Assembly: GCA_001939145.1 (NCBI GenBank)
Contig: LSRX01000361.1
Span: forward strand, 476,619 to 540,618
Origin: Symbiodinium microadriaticum
Taxonomy: Eukaryota > Sar > Dinophyceae > Suessiales > Symbiodiniaceae
DNA length: 64,000 bases
Direction: 5' to 3'
Shown: one piece after another, positions 13,401 to 26,900 of the stretch
Layout: each line of letters starts with the position of its first letter
Numbering within the stretch: the first letter of the stretch is position 1
The notes under the pieces: model-generated
What the model was told of the DNA's origin: nothing
Databases searched by the model: none
The model's input: the letters and a program-made list of their open reading frames with translations, nothing else
Made by a program: the position numbers and the translations under genes

Positions 13401-16400
13401 ACATCGTAAACCTCCTTTGAAGCTCCACATGGACACCAAAACAGGCAGGCGCATCAAGATACACGAAACCCGATAGAACTTGCAATCCTGGGCCCGAACC
13501 CCTGCGCCCTGCCTAGGGGCGCTGGATTGTTGTTTGGTTTAGGAATTATGGGATGAAAAACCTGAAACCCTGTGTAAACTCTCAAAGCGAAAGTCCGCAC
13601 GCCTCGAGCACACGTCTCGCAGGTTTGGTCTGGACTGAGGATGAACGTGCCTGCCTTCGGTCGTGGAGTTGTTAATTTGTAGAGGTTCTATCACTGATCT
13701 GTTCATTTCTTGGTCATCCGAATATTTACAGACATACAGGCAGCCAGCCAGGTCCTGAAAATACGCAAAATCATCACCTTTCTGTTGGAATTCTGAAGGT
13801 CTGCCTGCCTGGACACAAAGGCGCACACAGACCGCCGCAGAGAAATACGCACACGCAACGACAACACAAAACCAAACGAGACAAAGAGAGGGAGACAACA
13901 GATCGACGGTGCAAGAAGGCTTAATCGAGGTCCATGCGAGTTGAGCTTCATCTCGGGCTTTCCTTGAAGGGTGCAGCTCCGTCTCTGCGGCCGCGTGGCC
14001 GGGCAATCGTTGCAGACAGAGGCCCCAATGCCGCTGAAGGTGCCCGCAGGGCAGAGCATACCTGGGTCTGAGTGTCTCTGCAGCCTTCGAGCCGAGGGTT
14101 TCCCCTAGCACCGTAAAGATTCTGTGGCTCGGGAGATGAGCTTGAAGTGCGTCTTACATGAGGCTGCTTGGGAAATGGCCTTCCATCCGGGTGTGTTCAA
14201 CCAGGGTGATGGCCAACAAAGGAACTCTGAAGAAAAGGCATCACGAGGCAGCGTAAGATGTTTATACGGCAGTTCATGACTTCTTTGCACAACTCTTTGG
14301 TTCTGCTGGCTGCTGCATCGGTTATTTTTGTCTGTCTGGTGTAGTGTGAAAGTTGGCAGAACAAAGAAGCCCCAAGCCCTACAGTTCCAACATAAGGAGC
14401 CTCAATACATAGAACAAGGTCTTGGGCCTCGGGGTATTGTGTACTTTTAACTACGTGAGCAGTTTAAGGAAGTCTCAGCTACTAAGCCTAAGTCTGTAGG
14501 CTCCGATTTTGTCTTCCTGAACCGACATCTGTCCGAGTGGCAGGAACCAGAGGCTTCGCCGCTGATCCTGGGCGAGGCGTGAAGAACAGACTTGGAGCTT
14601 TCAGCCTGGGGTTTACCTATAGTCTCCATTGTAGTTCCTTTTTGGGGCTACCTTTTAGGATCCTTATAATGTGAACCTGGTTAACCAAAAAAAAGGAACT
14701 ACAATGGAGAGTAGACTATAGGTAGGTCTTGATTAGAGTTCAGGCTTCCGGGTTGAACAAATTTCAGGGTTGCAAGGGCTTCAGGATTTCAGTTTGAAGG
14801 CTTGGGTTTAGGGGCTTTGGCCTTGGGTATGAGGCTTTGGAGAATCTGGGCTCCAGTACCACTAGACTACAGCATTGTACTGTAATGGGCCTGTCGTCAT
14901 GCACGGCTGGGTTTAAGGGATTCTTCCAATGCAATCTTAGATTAGGGCCAACTGCCCACAGAATCAAGGAGAGTGCAGGGACTGTTTGGGCATCCATGTC
15001 CTCATTTCTCGACTACGTCATGTCCGAACTCTTGGAAACAGTGTAGGGAGTAGGATTTCCTTGAATTTGTGAACCGGTAACTTAAAACAAAAAGAAAAGT
15101 CGAGGCACGTCCCAGCCGGGCAGAGTGTGCAAACGGCCGCACGCTCCGGACTAAAGCGGCCGCTGGGGCAGTCGGTGCCTGAGGGAGGGCACTTGGTGGA
15201 CTGGCCTTGATTCTTCGATTTCGGGTGCTTGGGAGGTCGGAGTGGGTTGGAGAGGTTGGAGCTGGGGTCACAAGAAGGTCCAGGGTCTCAGCCGGGTTTT
15301 GGGACCTTGGTTTGGCAACAGGGAACAAGGCAGAACTCATAGGTCGAGAATCCAGGCCACCAAAGTCCCGCTTCGAAGGATAACATTATCTTCAGGACCC
15401 AACAGCAATATCCTGACTGATGCCTGCACATACATCTCAGTCTCCTTTCCCGATGCCAAACACTTCTGCTGGGCTGTACATCTTGGCAAGCATGGACTTT
15501 GTCGGAACCCTCGCAATCAAACAATAACGGAATCCACAGAGACCTGGTGCCCTAGACCCTGACATGCCCCAATACATAAGTCGGACCCCTTTAGCTTTGG
15601 GTCTTCGCAAGATCGAGCCGCACTCTGGCGCGGTGTCGTTGCTGTATCTGCCAGCAGGGCAGGTAGTGCAGCTGTTCGAGGACGTGTTGCTGAACGTCCC
15701 AGCTTCGCATATGTCGCACCTGGGTCGGGAAAGGGCTATGGGTGGTTGCGATATCGATTTTGAATATGTATAGCGCGCGAGCTGAGGCATGTGACATGCG
15801 ATTGACTGAGACGTATGAAACTCATCAACCCACCTTTCACAGTGCAGCAAAGCGAGGTGCCGTGTCATTCCAATGAGAATAAAACAGTCTCGGACACATG
15901 GACAGGTACATAACCCCTTGCAAACATGGACTCGTCGTTAAACATTGCCAAAGCTCAGCTGCCAAATGTTACCAAGGCGCACTGTAGCGCCAGCATGGCT
16001 GTAAGTGCCAGCAGGACAGGTTTCACATTGGTCATCCGGCTGCCTGGCTTGACATGTAAACAAGCAGGCACATGACTCCTTCTGGTCGACACTGCTGGTT
16101 TTTGCTGCTTAGCACCTGTAAAGGCTCCTTAAAACAGTGGCCGGTCGGCAAATCCGTCACACGCACATCTGAGAAACCGATTTCAACACGTCGCCGAACT
16201 CCGTCGTCAACTCATGAGCTCCATTGCTCAGCCCTCTGCGCAAAACTTCAAACGAAAAATGCAACAAACAACACAACTACACTGAATAATTATCTCCCAC
16301 GCTTTTCGGCATTGAATGATTGAAATGCTTTGAGGACCCAGCTTAGCTGCACCATTCTCTACACTGAAAGATTGAGACGAGATGCTGGATGTTCGTGCCA

Positions 16401-19400
16401 GGAGGGCAGATTTGACAGGCGCCCCAGCCAGCGTCAGAGCGACTTCCAGGGGGGCACGGCTCACAGCTGCTGGCTGCAATACCTGGGCTTTGGGCTTCGG
16501 GTTAAGGGATTTCGGCTTCCAGCTTTGGGGTTCTGGGGCTTCGGGGCTTCCGTTTTAGACTCCCTTTGCCGACATCCCAAAACGCTCTCTGCATGAAGCT
16601 TCGGGTGATACCAATGACGCTCAAGGCGTGCAATTCGTCACGCGCGCAGGACTCTGGCAGACGGGCTTCGGTAGACCCGAACAGCATACGTCGACAAAGA
16701 GACATACGAATGGCTTAGGTTCGTCATCATCGAACTTGTGATTTACAGCATGGGTTTAAGGATGATGTGGGCTTGGGGATTTTAGGCAGTGGGCTTCAGG
16801 CGCAAGGAGCAACTTATACTGTGCCGAACATGCACATAAATAAGTGACCCGAGAATGCGCGAAGTACGATAAGCTGGTCGTGACTCATCACTCGATGATA
16901 TAAGAGGGATTGACATCGACCAACCTGAAAAATTCGACCCCAGCGGCTCACCCAAATCAGAGCCTCAAGCAAAGCCAGAACATCTGATCTCGCATCCAGT
17001 TCATGACATCTCACATGTTAAACCCTGAACCCGGCGCCCGGAACCCAAGCCACAAAACCACTCAGGAAACAGTCAAGATACTGCTCCAGGTGCCCGCTGG
17101 ACATGTGCGACACTGTTGAAGGTCCTTGTGTAGAAGGCTCGGAACATCCACTGAGCTCTAGCCTAAACCCTTGTCTGTGCGCATGCCTGGCATCCCAAAA
17201 CATCGCAGACTGCAAGCATTCCCTCGCCCCTAGAATGCTACAAGCCCAACATCTGCTTTCAAACACTGTCATGTGAGAGAGGCACTGGCTAGCTCTGGCT
17301 CTGGCAGGAAATGAACAAAAACGAGGTGAGGGGTTTGAGGTCTTCGGTACTGAACACCGCAAACCCTCCGGGGACGCAAAGCTCCAGTAGTACAGCCTGT
17401 AGCCGTACCGGGAAGGTACAGGTTGAAGCCTGTTGCAATTACTCAGACCCTGCCCAATATCGAAAAGCAATTAGCTCGAAGTTGTCCAAGTAGCGGTGGT
17501 GAAAGTGCCAGGCTGGCATGGGAGGCATTCACCAGCACCGGCAGAGCTCACATAGCCAGCTTGGCACGTCGTGCCTCTTGGGCGGAGGTATGGAAGCTCC
17601 GGGTTTGGGGTCACACAAAGGCTCATGAGCACAAATGTATACATCATCAACGGCAGTAGGATCAATAGACGAATTATTGCCATCCCAAACCCCAAAGCCC
17701 AAGACCTCCCTTAAACAAAGTCCTCAACTCATATCCCTCGAGTAACCCTGAACCCCAAAACCCTGGAATCCCATTAAGACCTTCATCCTAAGCTCTGCAG
17801 TGCGAGCCGCACTCAGCTGCTCCTCGCGGGCCTCGGAAGCATCCAACGCAACTGTTGCGTTTACAGAGTTAAGAACTTGAGTTGAACAGGTTGACCTTCG
17901 GCTTAAGGTCTTTGCTTGTCCAAGCGTTCGAGGATTAGGTTGTGTTTCGGATCCAGGCTTCAATTAGGATTTTCGGGAATACAGGCGCAGCCTCTCAGCT
18001 TCTGCTGCCTTGACGCGGTGTAGCTCCCGCTTGGTGTTTGGGGGACATTGTCCCGTTGCAAGATTCCCTATATTGCTCTGTATATAGCTACCTACCTACT
18101 GTACCTACCTACCTACCGCCCGACCCATGGGTCCCAGAATGCTAGCCGAAAGAATATGAGTTATCTGCAACTGAGCTTCTGCTGGTGCCGGCCGCGCAGG
18201 TCAGGCAGGGTTCGTCGGCAAACAGTGCATAGCTCCCAGCAGTGCAGGGCTCGCACCTGTAGGGTTTGGGGGATATACCATGACTACAACAATTAGTTCA
18301 TAAATTTATTACCAGGCTATGCCAAATTCTTGATTTTTATGGGGGGGGGGGGGGAAAGTTCACTTGAATTCGGGCCCAGGAAATGTCGTGAGTAAGGCTG
18401 GGGGCATATAGGATACTTCATAGCTTTATCCTGGGTGGCTCAGCCAGCCTACGAAACCGCCTGTAAACCTAAACCCCGAACCCTAAACATGAGCCCTGAA
18501 CCCTACGAGTATGAACTGACTGGAACTCATATAGAACTCATATAGACCCCCAAGTCCCCACAATGAAGGCAAGCCCGTGACGGATTTGATCACATCTGTG
18601 TAATTTCTCGGGCTGGCTTGGTGATTTGCCAGGCTCCTTCGGGTGTTGTAGCACATAAGTTTGCCGAGGGCTGCAGCCCTTATGTAAGGCTCCAGTGGTA
18701 CCGGAAGTGCGTTCTACCTGCACCAGATTCAACGCCTCATACAGTACCTTAATAATTAGAACAGGGTTTTGGGCCCCTGAATTCTGTAACTATAGTAAGG
18801 AACCATAACGAAATAGTATTGGTTATTCAGGCTTCTACATTAGGCTGCTAAACCCCTAAGCTCCCGTAGCCCCGCAACTCCCTGCAGCCACGTTGCTTTG
18901 CTGCACCCGCCTGGCTGATCGAACCCGCGGGGCAGGGACTGCAACTGGCGCTGCCTCGACAGCTGGGACCCGGAAACTGCGGGTAAACTTCTGACCTGAA
19001 GCTCTTATCACCGAACCACCACAAAGATAACCAAACCATCAGAGAAAGCCAAGGAAACAACGCTCTTGACATCGCATAGGACCCACTGGCCAAACAGCAG
19101 AGACACCCTTCAGATCAAGGTCTAGGGCAGCTTGGGGCGGATGACTATACATGAAAGGTTTAAAGATGTAGGCTTCAGGCGGCCTCAGCATGGCTCGATG
19201 AAAAAACTTCACTTGGGGAGGGCAACATCACCTCATGAATATTATCTTTTGACGAGATACGAATTTGAGGGGGCCCTTGGGATTGAATTACAGCACCCAG
19301 ATCGTTCAAAGCAACCTTTATCCCTTTGAGGGGCCAGGCTTCGATAGACACTTTGACGGGGCTGGCCTTCTTCACTGGCCGTCCCTGCCGGGCACTCTGA

Positions 19401-22400
19401 GCAGGAACCAGAAGATGCGCTGCTAGATGTCCCGGCCGGACAAGTTCTGCCTGCTCGAGGGTTTAGGGCTCCAGACGGGGCAGCATGGGTCGTGTTCTGA
19501 ATGTCTTGAATAATCTGCGAGGCAGCTTACGGGCGCCTACGTATTCCCGAAACAAGAGGAGAAAGTACATCACGGTTGCTGCTTTGCTGTTGTAAAAACA
19601 CTTCTTCCTAAACACCATCCGATCCTCCTGCTCCTCCTCCTCCTCCTGGCCATTGCCTGCCAGATCTGCGTGCTCTTGGCGAACCGTAAAACCCGAAGAA
19701 AGCCACTCGGATCTGAGTGATCTTGACGAGCCCCATAAAATTCAAAACGACTCGAAACTTCGGAATAAACCCACACCGAGACACAGAACAGAACACCGCC
19801 ACCACCAAGCACCTCCAAATCCTGAACCCTAAACCCAATCCTGCACCCCAAGATGAAAGCCAAGGCGCAGCGAGCAGCGGCTTCTTCGCTGTACTCGCCC
19901 GCAGCGCACGGCGTACAGCTGTCCGTCCTGCCAAGGCCAACCATTGAGGGTAGCTCTCGAAACCAAACCCTTGCAGATCCCCACCTTAAAGCAGTACCCA
20001 AACCCCTGAACCTTGAAGTCCACCGTCTTGGTGCCCCTTGCCCCTAACCTTAACCCGCAGACCTTGAGTCCGAAACCCTAGTCTTAGACTTAGACCCTAA
20101 ATCCGCTGAATCTTAAACCCCCAATTCCCAAAGCCTGAACCCTCGAAACGACCCCAACAACCCAGAAGTGAGCTCCCCAATTGCTGAGCCGTATGCGCCG
20201 CCGTCAACACAACACCGACAGTAAACCCTGCATCCGCAACCCTAGACTCCCTAGACCCTAGATCTGCAACGATAGAATCACTAAGTCCATAATCCCAAAT
20301 CCAACACTCTGCACCTGACCGCAAATTATACACCGCCCTACCCCCCCCNNNNNNNNNNNNNNNNNNNNNNNNNNNNNNNNNNNNNNNNNNNNNNNNNNNN
20401 NNGGCTGCACAGGCGGCGCAGGGCGCCGCGATGTCCAGGACGAAGCGCCCAGCCGGGCAGGGGAGGCAGCTTTCCTTACGAATGTAGGGGCATTAACAAT
20501 TAGAATAGGGGTTTTGGGGTACATGTAAGTAGGAAGAATAGGGTCTTGGGGTACATCATAGCATAAAAGACTATATGATAAGGAACCCTAAGAGATAATA
20601 TTGGTCTTTATTCAGGCTTTTTTGGTAGCTCTCTTTAGTTTGAGGAACTGAGAAATGCGCCAATATCCCTTCTTGGGGTATGTCAACAATCGCACAACCC
20701 GAAGCCAAAGAGGACAAGCAGCAGAAACCGGCAGGCTGCTGTGCCCAAAGGGACAAACCTGAAGGAAGCTGGGTGTCGAGCTTGGCGCTGGGCTTTCAAT
20801 TCCTCAAACTCTTCGGCTTTATAAAAAGGCTTTAGGCGGTTTAGGGAGTCTAGGGTTTAAGGGCTTCGGAATTGTACACTTGCTCTGATCCGCACACAAT
20901 CGCTTGATCGCAGGCGCTGCAGGGTTCTTTTCTTGACAATTAGTGGGCCATTTTTGGTCGCCGCTATTTCAGGCGGCATCCGAGTATTTCTGGCTTCCGT
21001 TGGCATCTCCGTTTCTTGAAACCCACAAGCCACAAGCCTTGGGCCATGGTCTTAGGGCAGGGGTGCCTGGATTTCGGATGCAACCAAGCTTGCCAACCAA
21101 GCTTTTTTAGGTAAAAGTCGCAAGTAGAGGCTGGCAATGGTGACAGACTGGCCGACCATGGTCACACCCAAAACCAGCTTTGATCACTGAACCCTCAGTC
21201 GGCCTTGAGTAAGGCCATCGCTTAAAGCCCTACAACCTTGAACGATACACCCCAAAACACCTAGATTGTTGGGCCCGAACAGCTGGATCCAAAAAGGTTG
21301 CCTACAACCGGAGAAAACATAATAATAATAATAATAATAACAACAATAATAATAACATCTATATAATGATTGCATCACGTACCTCAAAAAACCGACATCG
21401 ATCTTCTGAAACCATCCAAAAGATGATGGAGTATGACAGGGAACAGGTAAAACCACAACAAAGCATTCTGTACCGCGCGGTAGCCTGCTTAAACTCCTGC
21501 TAGATTGATCCCGGGATGCATCGCAGGATGTGGAGCTGAGGCTGCTGAAAGTTCCTGAGCCGTCCCAACTGACGAGTTCTCCCAAACCCGACACCCTGTC
21601 TCCAAAGAGACGAACTTGGGCGTTGCGGCGTGCTTCTCGTGCTCAGAGTGTGAGCGGGTTTGGGGCGGCTTCCGGCCCTTCTTAGCAGCAGCAATGTATT
21701 GTCTGTTCGGGGGGCGGGGGTTCGAGTCTAACAGGATGCCATGAATACAGGATCCCACTGTTTGTGCTACCATGTCACCACTACTTGCGCGCGCCACACT
21801 GCTTCTTGGGCTCTGAACCACTTTCAGTCCTAAACGGCCCCGAACCAACAAGCCCCAACTTCTCGACGCGATTGTCGACAGCCGAACACCCTGGTTCTCC
21901 ACCAGGAAAAGCCCTAAACTCCAGATCCTTTGGCGATACACCCCAGACAAGCCAAGCTAAGCCGAGATACCGCCAGGGCAGTCCTGACAGGCTTCGTGCG
22001 GCTGGGTGACGAAGCGGCCAGGAGAACCTCGTGGAACGGCGAGGGTGACGTCTGTGGGTTACGAGCTTACTTGCAGGGTCTGCGGCTTTCAAGGTCTTGT
22101 GTGCCGAGCTCGAGCGTTTTGGGCTTCCGGGCTCTGTGCATACAGCCCGAGGTGGACTTTATAGAACTTGTAGAATTTGCACGAAAGGCCGCACATGCGA
22201 ATCTTGACAGACTCATGTCAATGTGCCCCCAAGACCCCTCTGCTGGAACGATGCGGTTTGCACGGCCCACAGAAGACCGAAAACCCAAAGCTTCAAAGCT
22301 CCCAAATCGTGATCACCCTAAACCCTGCCACTACCAGCACGAGCCGAAAGCTTGCCGGGACGCACGGCTCACAAACCATGGCTCCAGCATCACTTCGCGT

Positions 22401-23949
22401 GCCAGGTGCACAAGCGGTGCAGCTGGTTGCCCCCTTCAGGGTCTCGAGAAATGGATGGCTTCAGGTCGCTAGTGTGCGATCCCGGTAGGCTTCCCCTACA
22501 CCCTAGCAGGCACTTCAGAGCTTCGAACAAAGGCTAGGTTGGGCAGCACTATAGGGGTTTCAGCACTTCAGCCGCTATATGTGGGGTTTTAGGGGGCTCA
22601 GTGATGTAGCCTCTGTGAAGTCCTGAGGCAAGGCTCCTCACAGCAGTCTCTCTGACATATTCCCAGGCCTGGATGCTTGATGTCCCGGCAGGGCAGACAG
22701 AGCACGTCTGGTTCTCATCCAAGTACTCTCCTTCGGGGCTTGTAACTTGTAGCCACGGATTCGGAAACGAAAAGGAAAGCCTTGGTTTCTGCACTGCGGG
22801 GGGGAGGGGCCCGAAGGAAGACCTACTTCCAGACCCGAAGTCTCAAGGCAAGGCGCCTGTGGGTTTTAGAGCTGGTAAAGGCCAACCCGAAACCATCCGG
22901 AAGGCTCCAAACCCTGCACTTCAACAGACGTTTTGGCATGCTTGCCTCGTCCCTTCCTTTTTTTTATGCATTCGTGACAGGGAGTTGCAACTCAACCTGA
23001 AATCAACATGCTTCGCAGGTCGTTCAGCCATCCTACAATACACCTTTAGAGTTAACCAAGTTCAGCCCCGGGGCCTGACCCCAAATACCCTGAAGCCTAA
23101 ATCATGAGCCCCAACACCCAAAATGTGTTCGTGCCTGTTCGGTTGAGCTGGCTGCCCTTATAAGGGCCAGCGCACCCCTCCCGAATTTAAGTCAGTGCTT
23201 TTCTGCCGGCCTGATGGGGCGGGCGGGGTGCTTGTGTTGTTGGTGCTTGTTGTTCTCGTTCCTGCGGGCAATTGCAGAAAACAACAAGACCCTAACTTGA
23301 ACCATAAACCCTACAAAACCTAAGCCCCCAAAATCCTATAGGACCTTGAACTGGAAGCCCCTAAACCCCCCACCTTTCGGCCTAGGGGCCGCTGATGCAG
23401 GCCGTGCAGCGAACCGACGCTGGCTCGCTCCAAAGCCCGGTGGCGCACTCGGTGCAGCTGCTGGAGCCTCTAAAAAAGGCTAGATGGTCCAATTTCTCTC
23501 TTTAAAGGGACCTTTTCGAGGTTTAAGGATTTAGGATGTTGCATCCTAGAGAATTGCAAGCTAATTTTGGGGTCGAGGGACCATGTGTTCCTCATGTAAT
23601 TCCAGTTCGATGCAGGGGACTAAAGGTTCACTTCAGGGATAGCGGCATCACATAGTCTAAAGAGGTCAAAGGCCCACCAAGGACAGGCGTTAAATAAAGC
23701 TCTTGATCTGTGTTTGAAAAGAAAACTGCCTAAACCGTGGAAACCTTGAAGCCTATTGTCCTGATTTCTTCATCCCAAAGCCTCTTGCCCGGGGCCACCT
23801 GAGCAACTCTCAGGCTTCTTGAAATCGTCGCGGGTGGTGTGGGTGGCAGGGTTTCTGTAGTGGGCTGCAGCGTGAAGGTTCACGTAGTTGGGGCTCCCAA
23901 TGGCTCCCAGATTATATAAATATAAATAAATAAATAAATATATATATGA

Positions 23950-23988
<39 letters not shown>

Positions 23989-26900
23989 TTCCGTTCATTG
24001 AGACTCCTACCTGCTTCGGAACCCAGAGCTGCCTCTGTAGCTCTCGCTGAACCGGCCAGCTGCACAAATCGCGCACTCTGACAAACCTCAGATCAAAGCT
24101 GCAACAAACCCCACAAAGCATCCCAGACTCCAGTGCCCAAATCCCGACACCGTGACTCTCAAACCAGAATTTCCCCACAGCCAAAACGAGACGTCATCAA
24201 GCCATGGAACCAATAATTCCACAGCTTGATGGCGTCTTGTCATTTCAGACACACACACACACACACATAACCAACCATCTTCTTGTTGTGGTTTCAGGGC
24301 CTTTCCGGCAATGGGACCCTCAGAGCTCGCCAAGAAGCCCTCGGAGGCCGTGAAATAGCCCGGCGCACAGGGGAGGCAGTCGCGCATGCCATCGAAACCT
24401 GAGCTGCTCAGACCCTTCTCCCAGCTTAGCCCTACGAACTCCGTTGGCTGCAGCTTGTCGGGTTCAAGGTGCTCAGGCTCAAACAAGTTCCACGAGGGCT
24501 CCATGACATCACTTGTTTTATCACCAACTCGAAGGGTTCAGCCCCTGTCCGAAGAGACCCATTAGTTCATTCTCTGTGAAAAGAACCCTCTCGCCATTAG
24601 GGTTGATGGGGCTGCAACTATGGAAGAGCATACATAGATCCCGACGATTCCCCAAGCCTCGATGGCAGTCTCGAGATGCTACTTGTAACACCTTTAACCC
24701 TGAACCCCATTTGAAACTCTTAAGCCCTATAAACCCTGAAGATCACCCTTGACCCTAAACCCTTAAACCCGCTGGACCCCTTATGCAATGAGCAGCTGAA
24801 GGTGCCCGGAGCGCAGGCCGTGCAACTGGAGGAGGCCGCCCAGCTCCTTTGGGAAGGGCACCCCTAAACCCTAAACTCCAAGACCCAAGACCCTGCACCC
24901 TACAAGGGTTCCTATGAAGGTTCCCAGAAGGTTATCCAAGTACGTCCAAGATCTCAGACAGACCGCAGCCTCGCAACAGAAGCCTTGATTGAACCATTTT
25001 CCCTGAAACCTGCCCTAAGTCCCGAAGCCCGAAACTCAATCACCCTGCACCAAAACGTTGATCTCCAGCGCCCCGCAGGACAAACGGAGCAGGCGGAAGC
25101 TGCCGCCCCACCTGGAGGCAAGCAGGTCGCTCAAACATAACAGGTAGGTTCTATAGGATTCAGGTAATATTAATAATGATAACAATGGTTGTAATAACAA
25201 TCATATAATAGTAAGGAACACGAGACACGGAAAAAAGACGTAAAGATTCATCTGCCGAGGCACTATATCTTCCCGCGAGACAAGGCCGACACCCAATGGA
25301 GAAGGTGAGGTTCTCTGTGGCATTGGCGTAGCCTCGGCTTCTTCAGACATAGGGAGGGAATATTCTACGACTCATTGTAGGACCATAAAAGATGGGGTGT
25401 AGGATTTTGTAGGCCTGGGGAGGTCATCTTGTGGGAGCAACAAAGCTGCAAGAGTATCATCTCCAACCCCAGCCATAGAAACGACAACACAAACATCCAC
25501 CATGAATCGTCTAGTTACTATGCTCAACTCCTGGGATTCGAGGAGCTAAGTCACGCAGACGTTGGGCTCTGAAGCTCTCAGTCCTAAGCCTCAGCAGAAA
25601 GCTACAACGCAGTCGACTCAGCATATGGGTAGTTGTCTAGATTAGCGTCCCTTTTATATAAAGGGTGCGGGACCCCAAAAAGGGACCCTTATTTAGAGAA
25701 CTACCCATATGGCCAAGCCCGAAGGCCTCCAACTATGAACTCTTGAAGCCTGCCTAAGAACCTCCATCTACCTCTGATTCGACCCTAACTACTACTATTT
25801 GGGGCCATATACCCCTATTTAAGACTACAGAAAGGGTCCTGGTAATTTCATTCATTTAGGGTTTATAGGGTTTGGGCTTCAGGCCTTTAGGACTAAAGTA
25901 TCCCCAAAGACCAGACCGCTGACTCCTCGACGACGGCGCATCCCAGATACCCCCAGAATTCCTGCACCCCAAACGTGCCAAAAGCTCCGATCCCGATCTC
26001 TCCTACCCTGGCCCCTAAACCCTGACAGAACCTCATGAAGAAGCTGCGGAGCTCATGTACGTACCTGGCGCACAGTCGGAACAAGCCTGCGACGACTCGT
26101 TGAAACCTCGCATGGACTGGAGTTCTGGATTCTGTCCTTCGGGTTTCTTGGTGACACATAGTGGTGTGACATGCCTTAGTATAGGGGTATATCATCGTGT
26201 ATAGCAAGCACACAGGGAGCTATATAGGAGAACGTCTTGGCCGTATTTGTCGTTTTGGGCTTAGGGGCGAAGATTCCAGGCTTCGGTGTAACAAGGTCTT
26301 GCAAGCACGTACCCGAATCATCCAGCACATCTCAGGAGAAATCCTTCCTCCTTCCACTCCCCCCCAAAAAATTACCCCGAACCTCACGCTGGAACTCAGG
26401 AGCCCTCAATTAGAACAATCCAAACACAACACCCCCCCCCAAACACCAAAGCTTACAGCCAAGCCAGACGGAAACTGCCACCTTTGGCCCTACAAGCAGC
26501 TCGTGGGAGCTCAGGCGACATGGATCCTAGAAGCCCAAAAGAGCCCCCGGCCCCAGCCAGCCTTGGTAAAGCTCAAGCCTGACCCTAAACTAACCTGCGC
26601 CGTAACCTGACCCCGAAGCTCCAAACCCCTGAATCCCCCTAGGCCTGTAAACCGAAACCCACATCACACCTGAAAGCACAGTTGATGTCATCCGACCTTG
26701 GCCCTCGGTACACGGAGGGGCAGCAGAGGCAAAGCTGCACCTCAAATCTGATCAATGCGCAAGTAAGGGTTTTGTAAGTATGGGCTGATGAATATGTTGA
26801 TTCTCAAAAGGTGTTTATATGAGTCTTTCGGGTCTTAACGTGCTCCCAAATCTTGGTTGGTCGAGGCTTCGGGTTCGGGGGTGAGGTTTCAGATTTATAA

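Noticed and set aside
21637..21745. tRNA-like B-box (GGGTTCGAGTCT) near 21718
   Set aside because: No matching T-stem, acceptor stem or A-box could be formed, so it is not a tRNA. A tRNA-derived SINE remnant cannot be shown.
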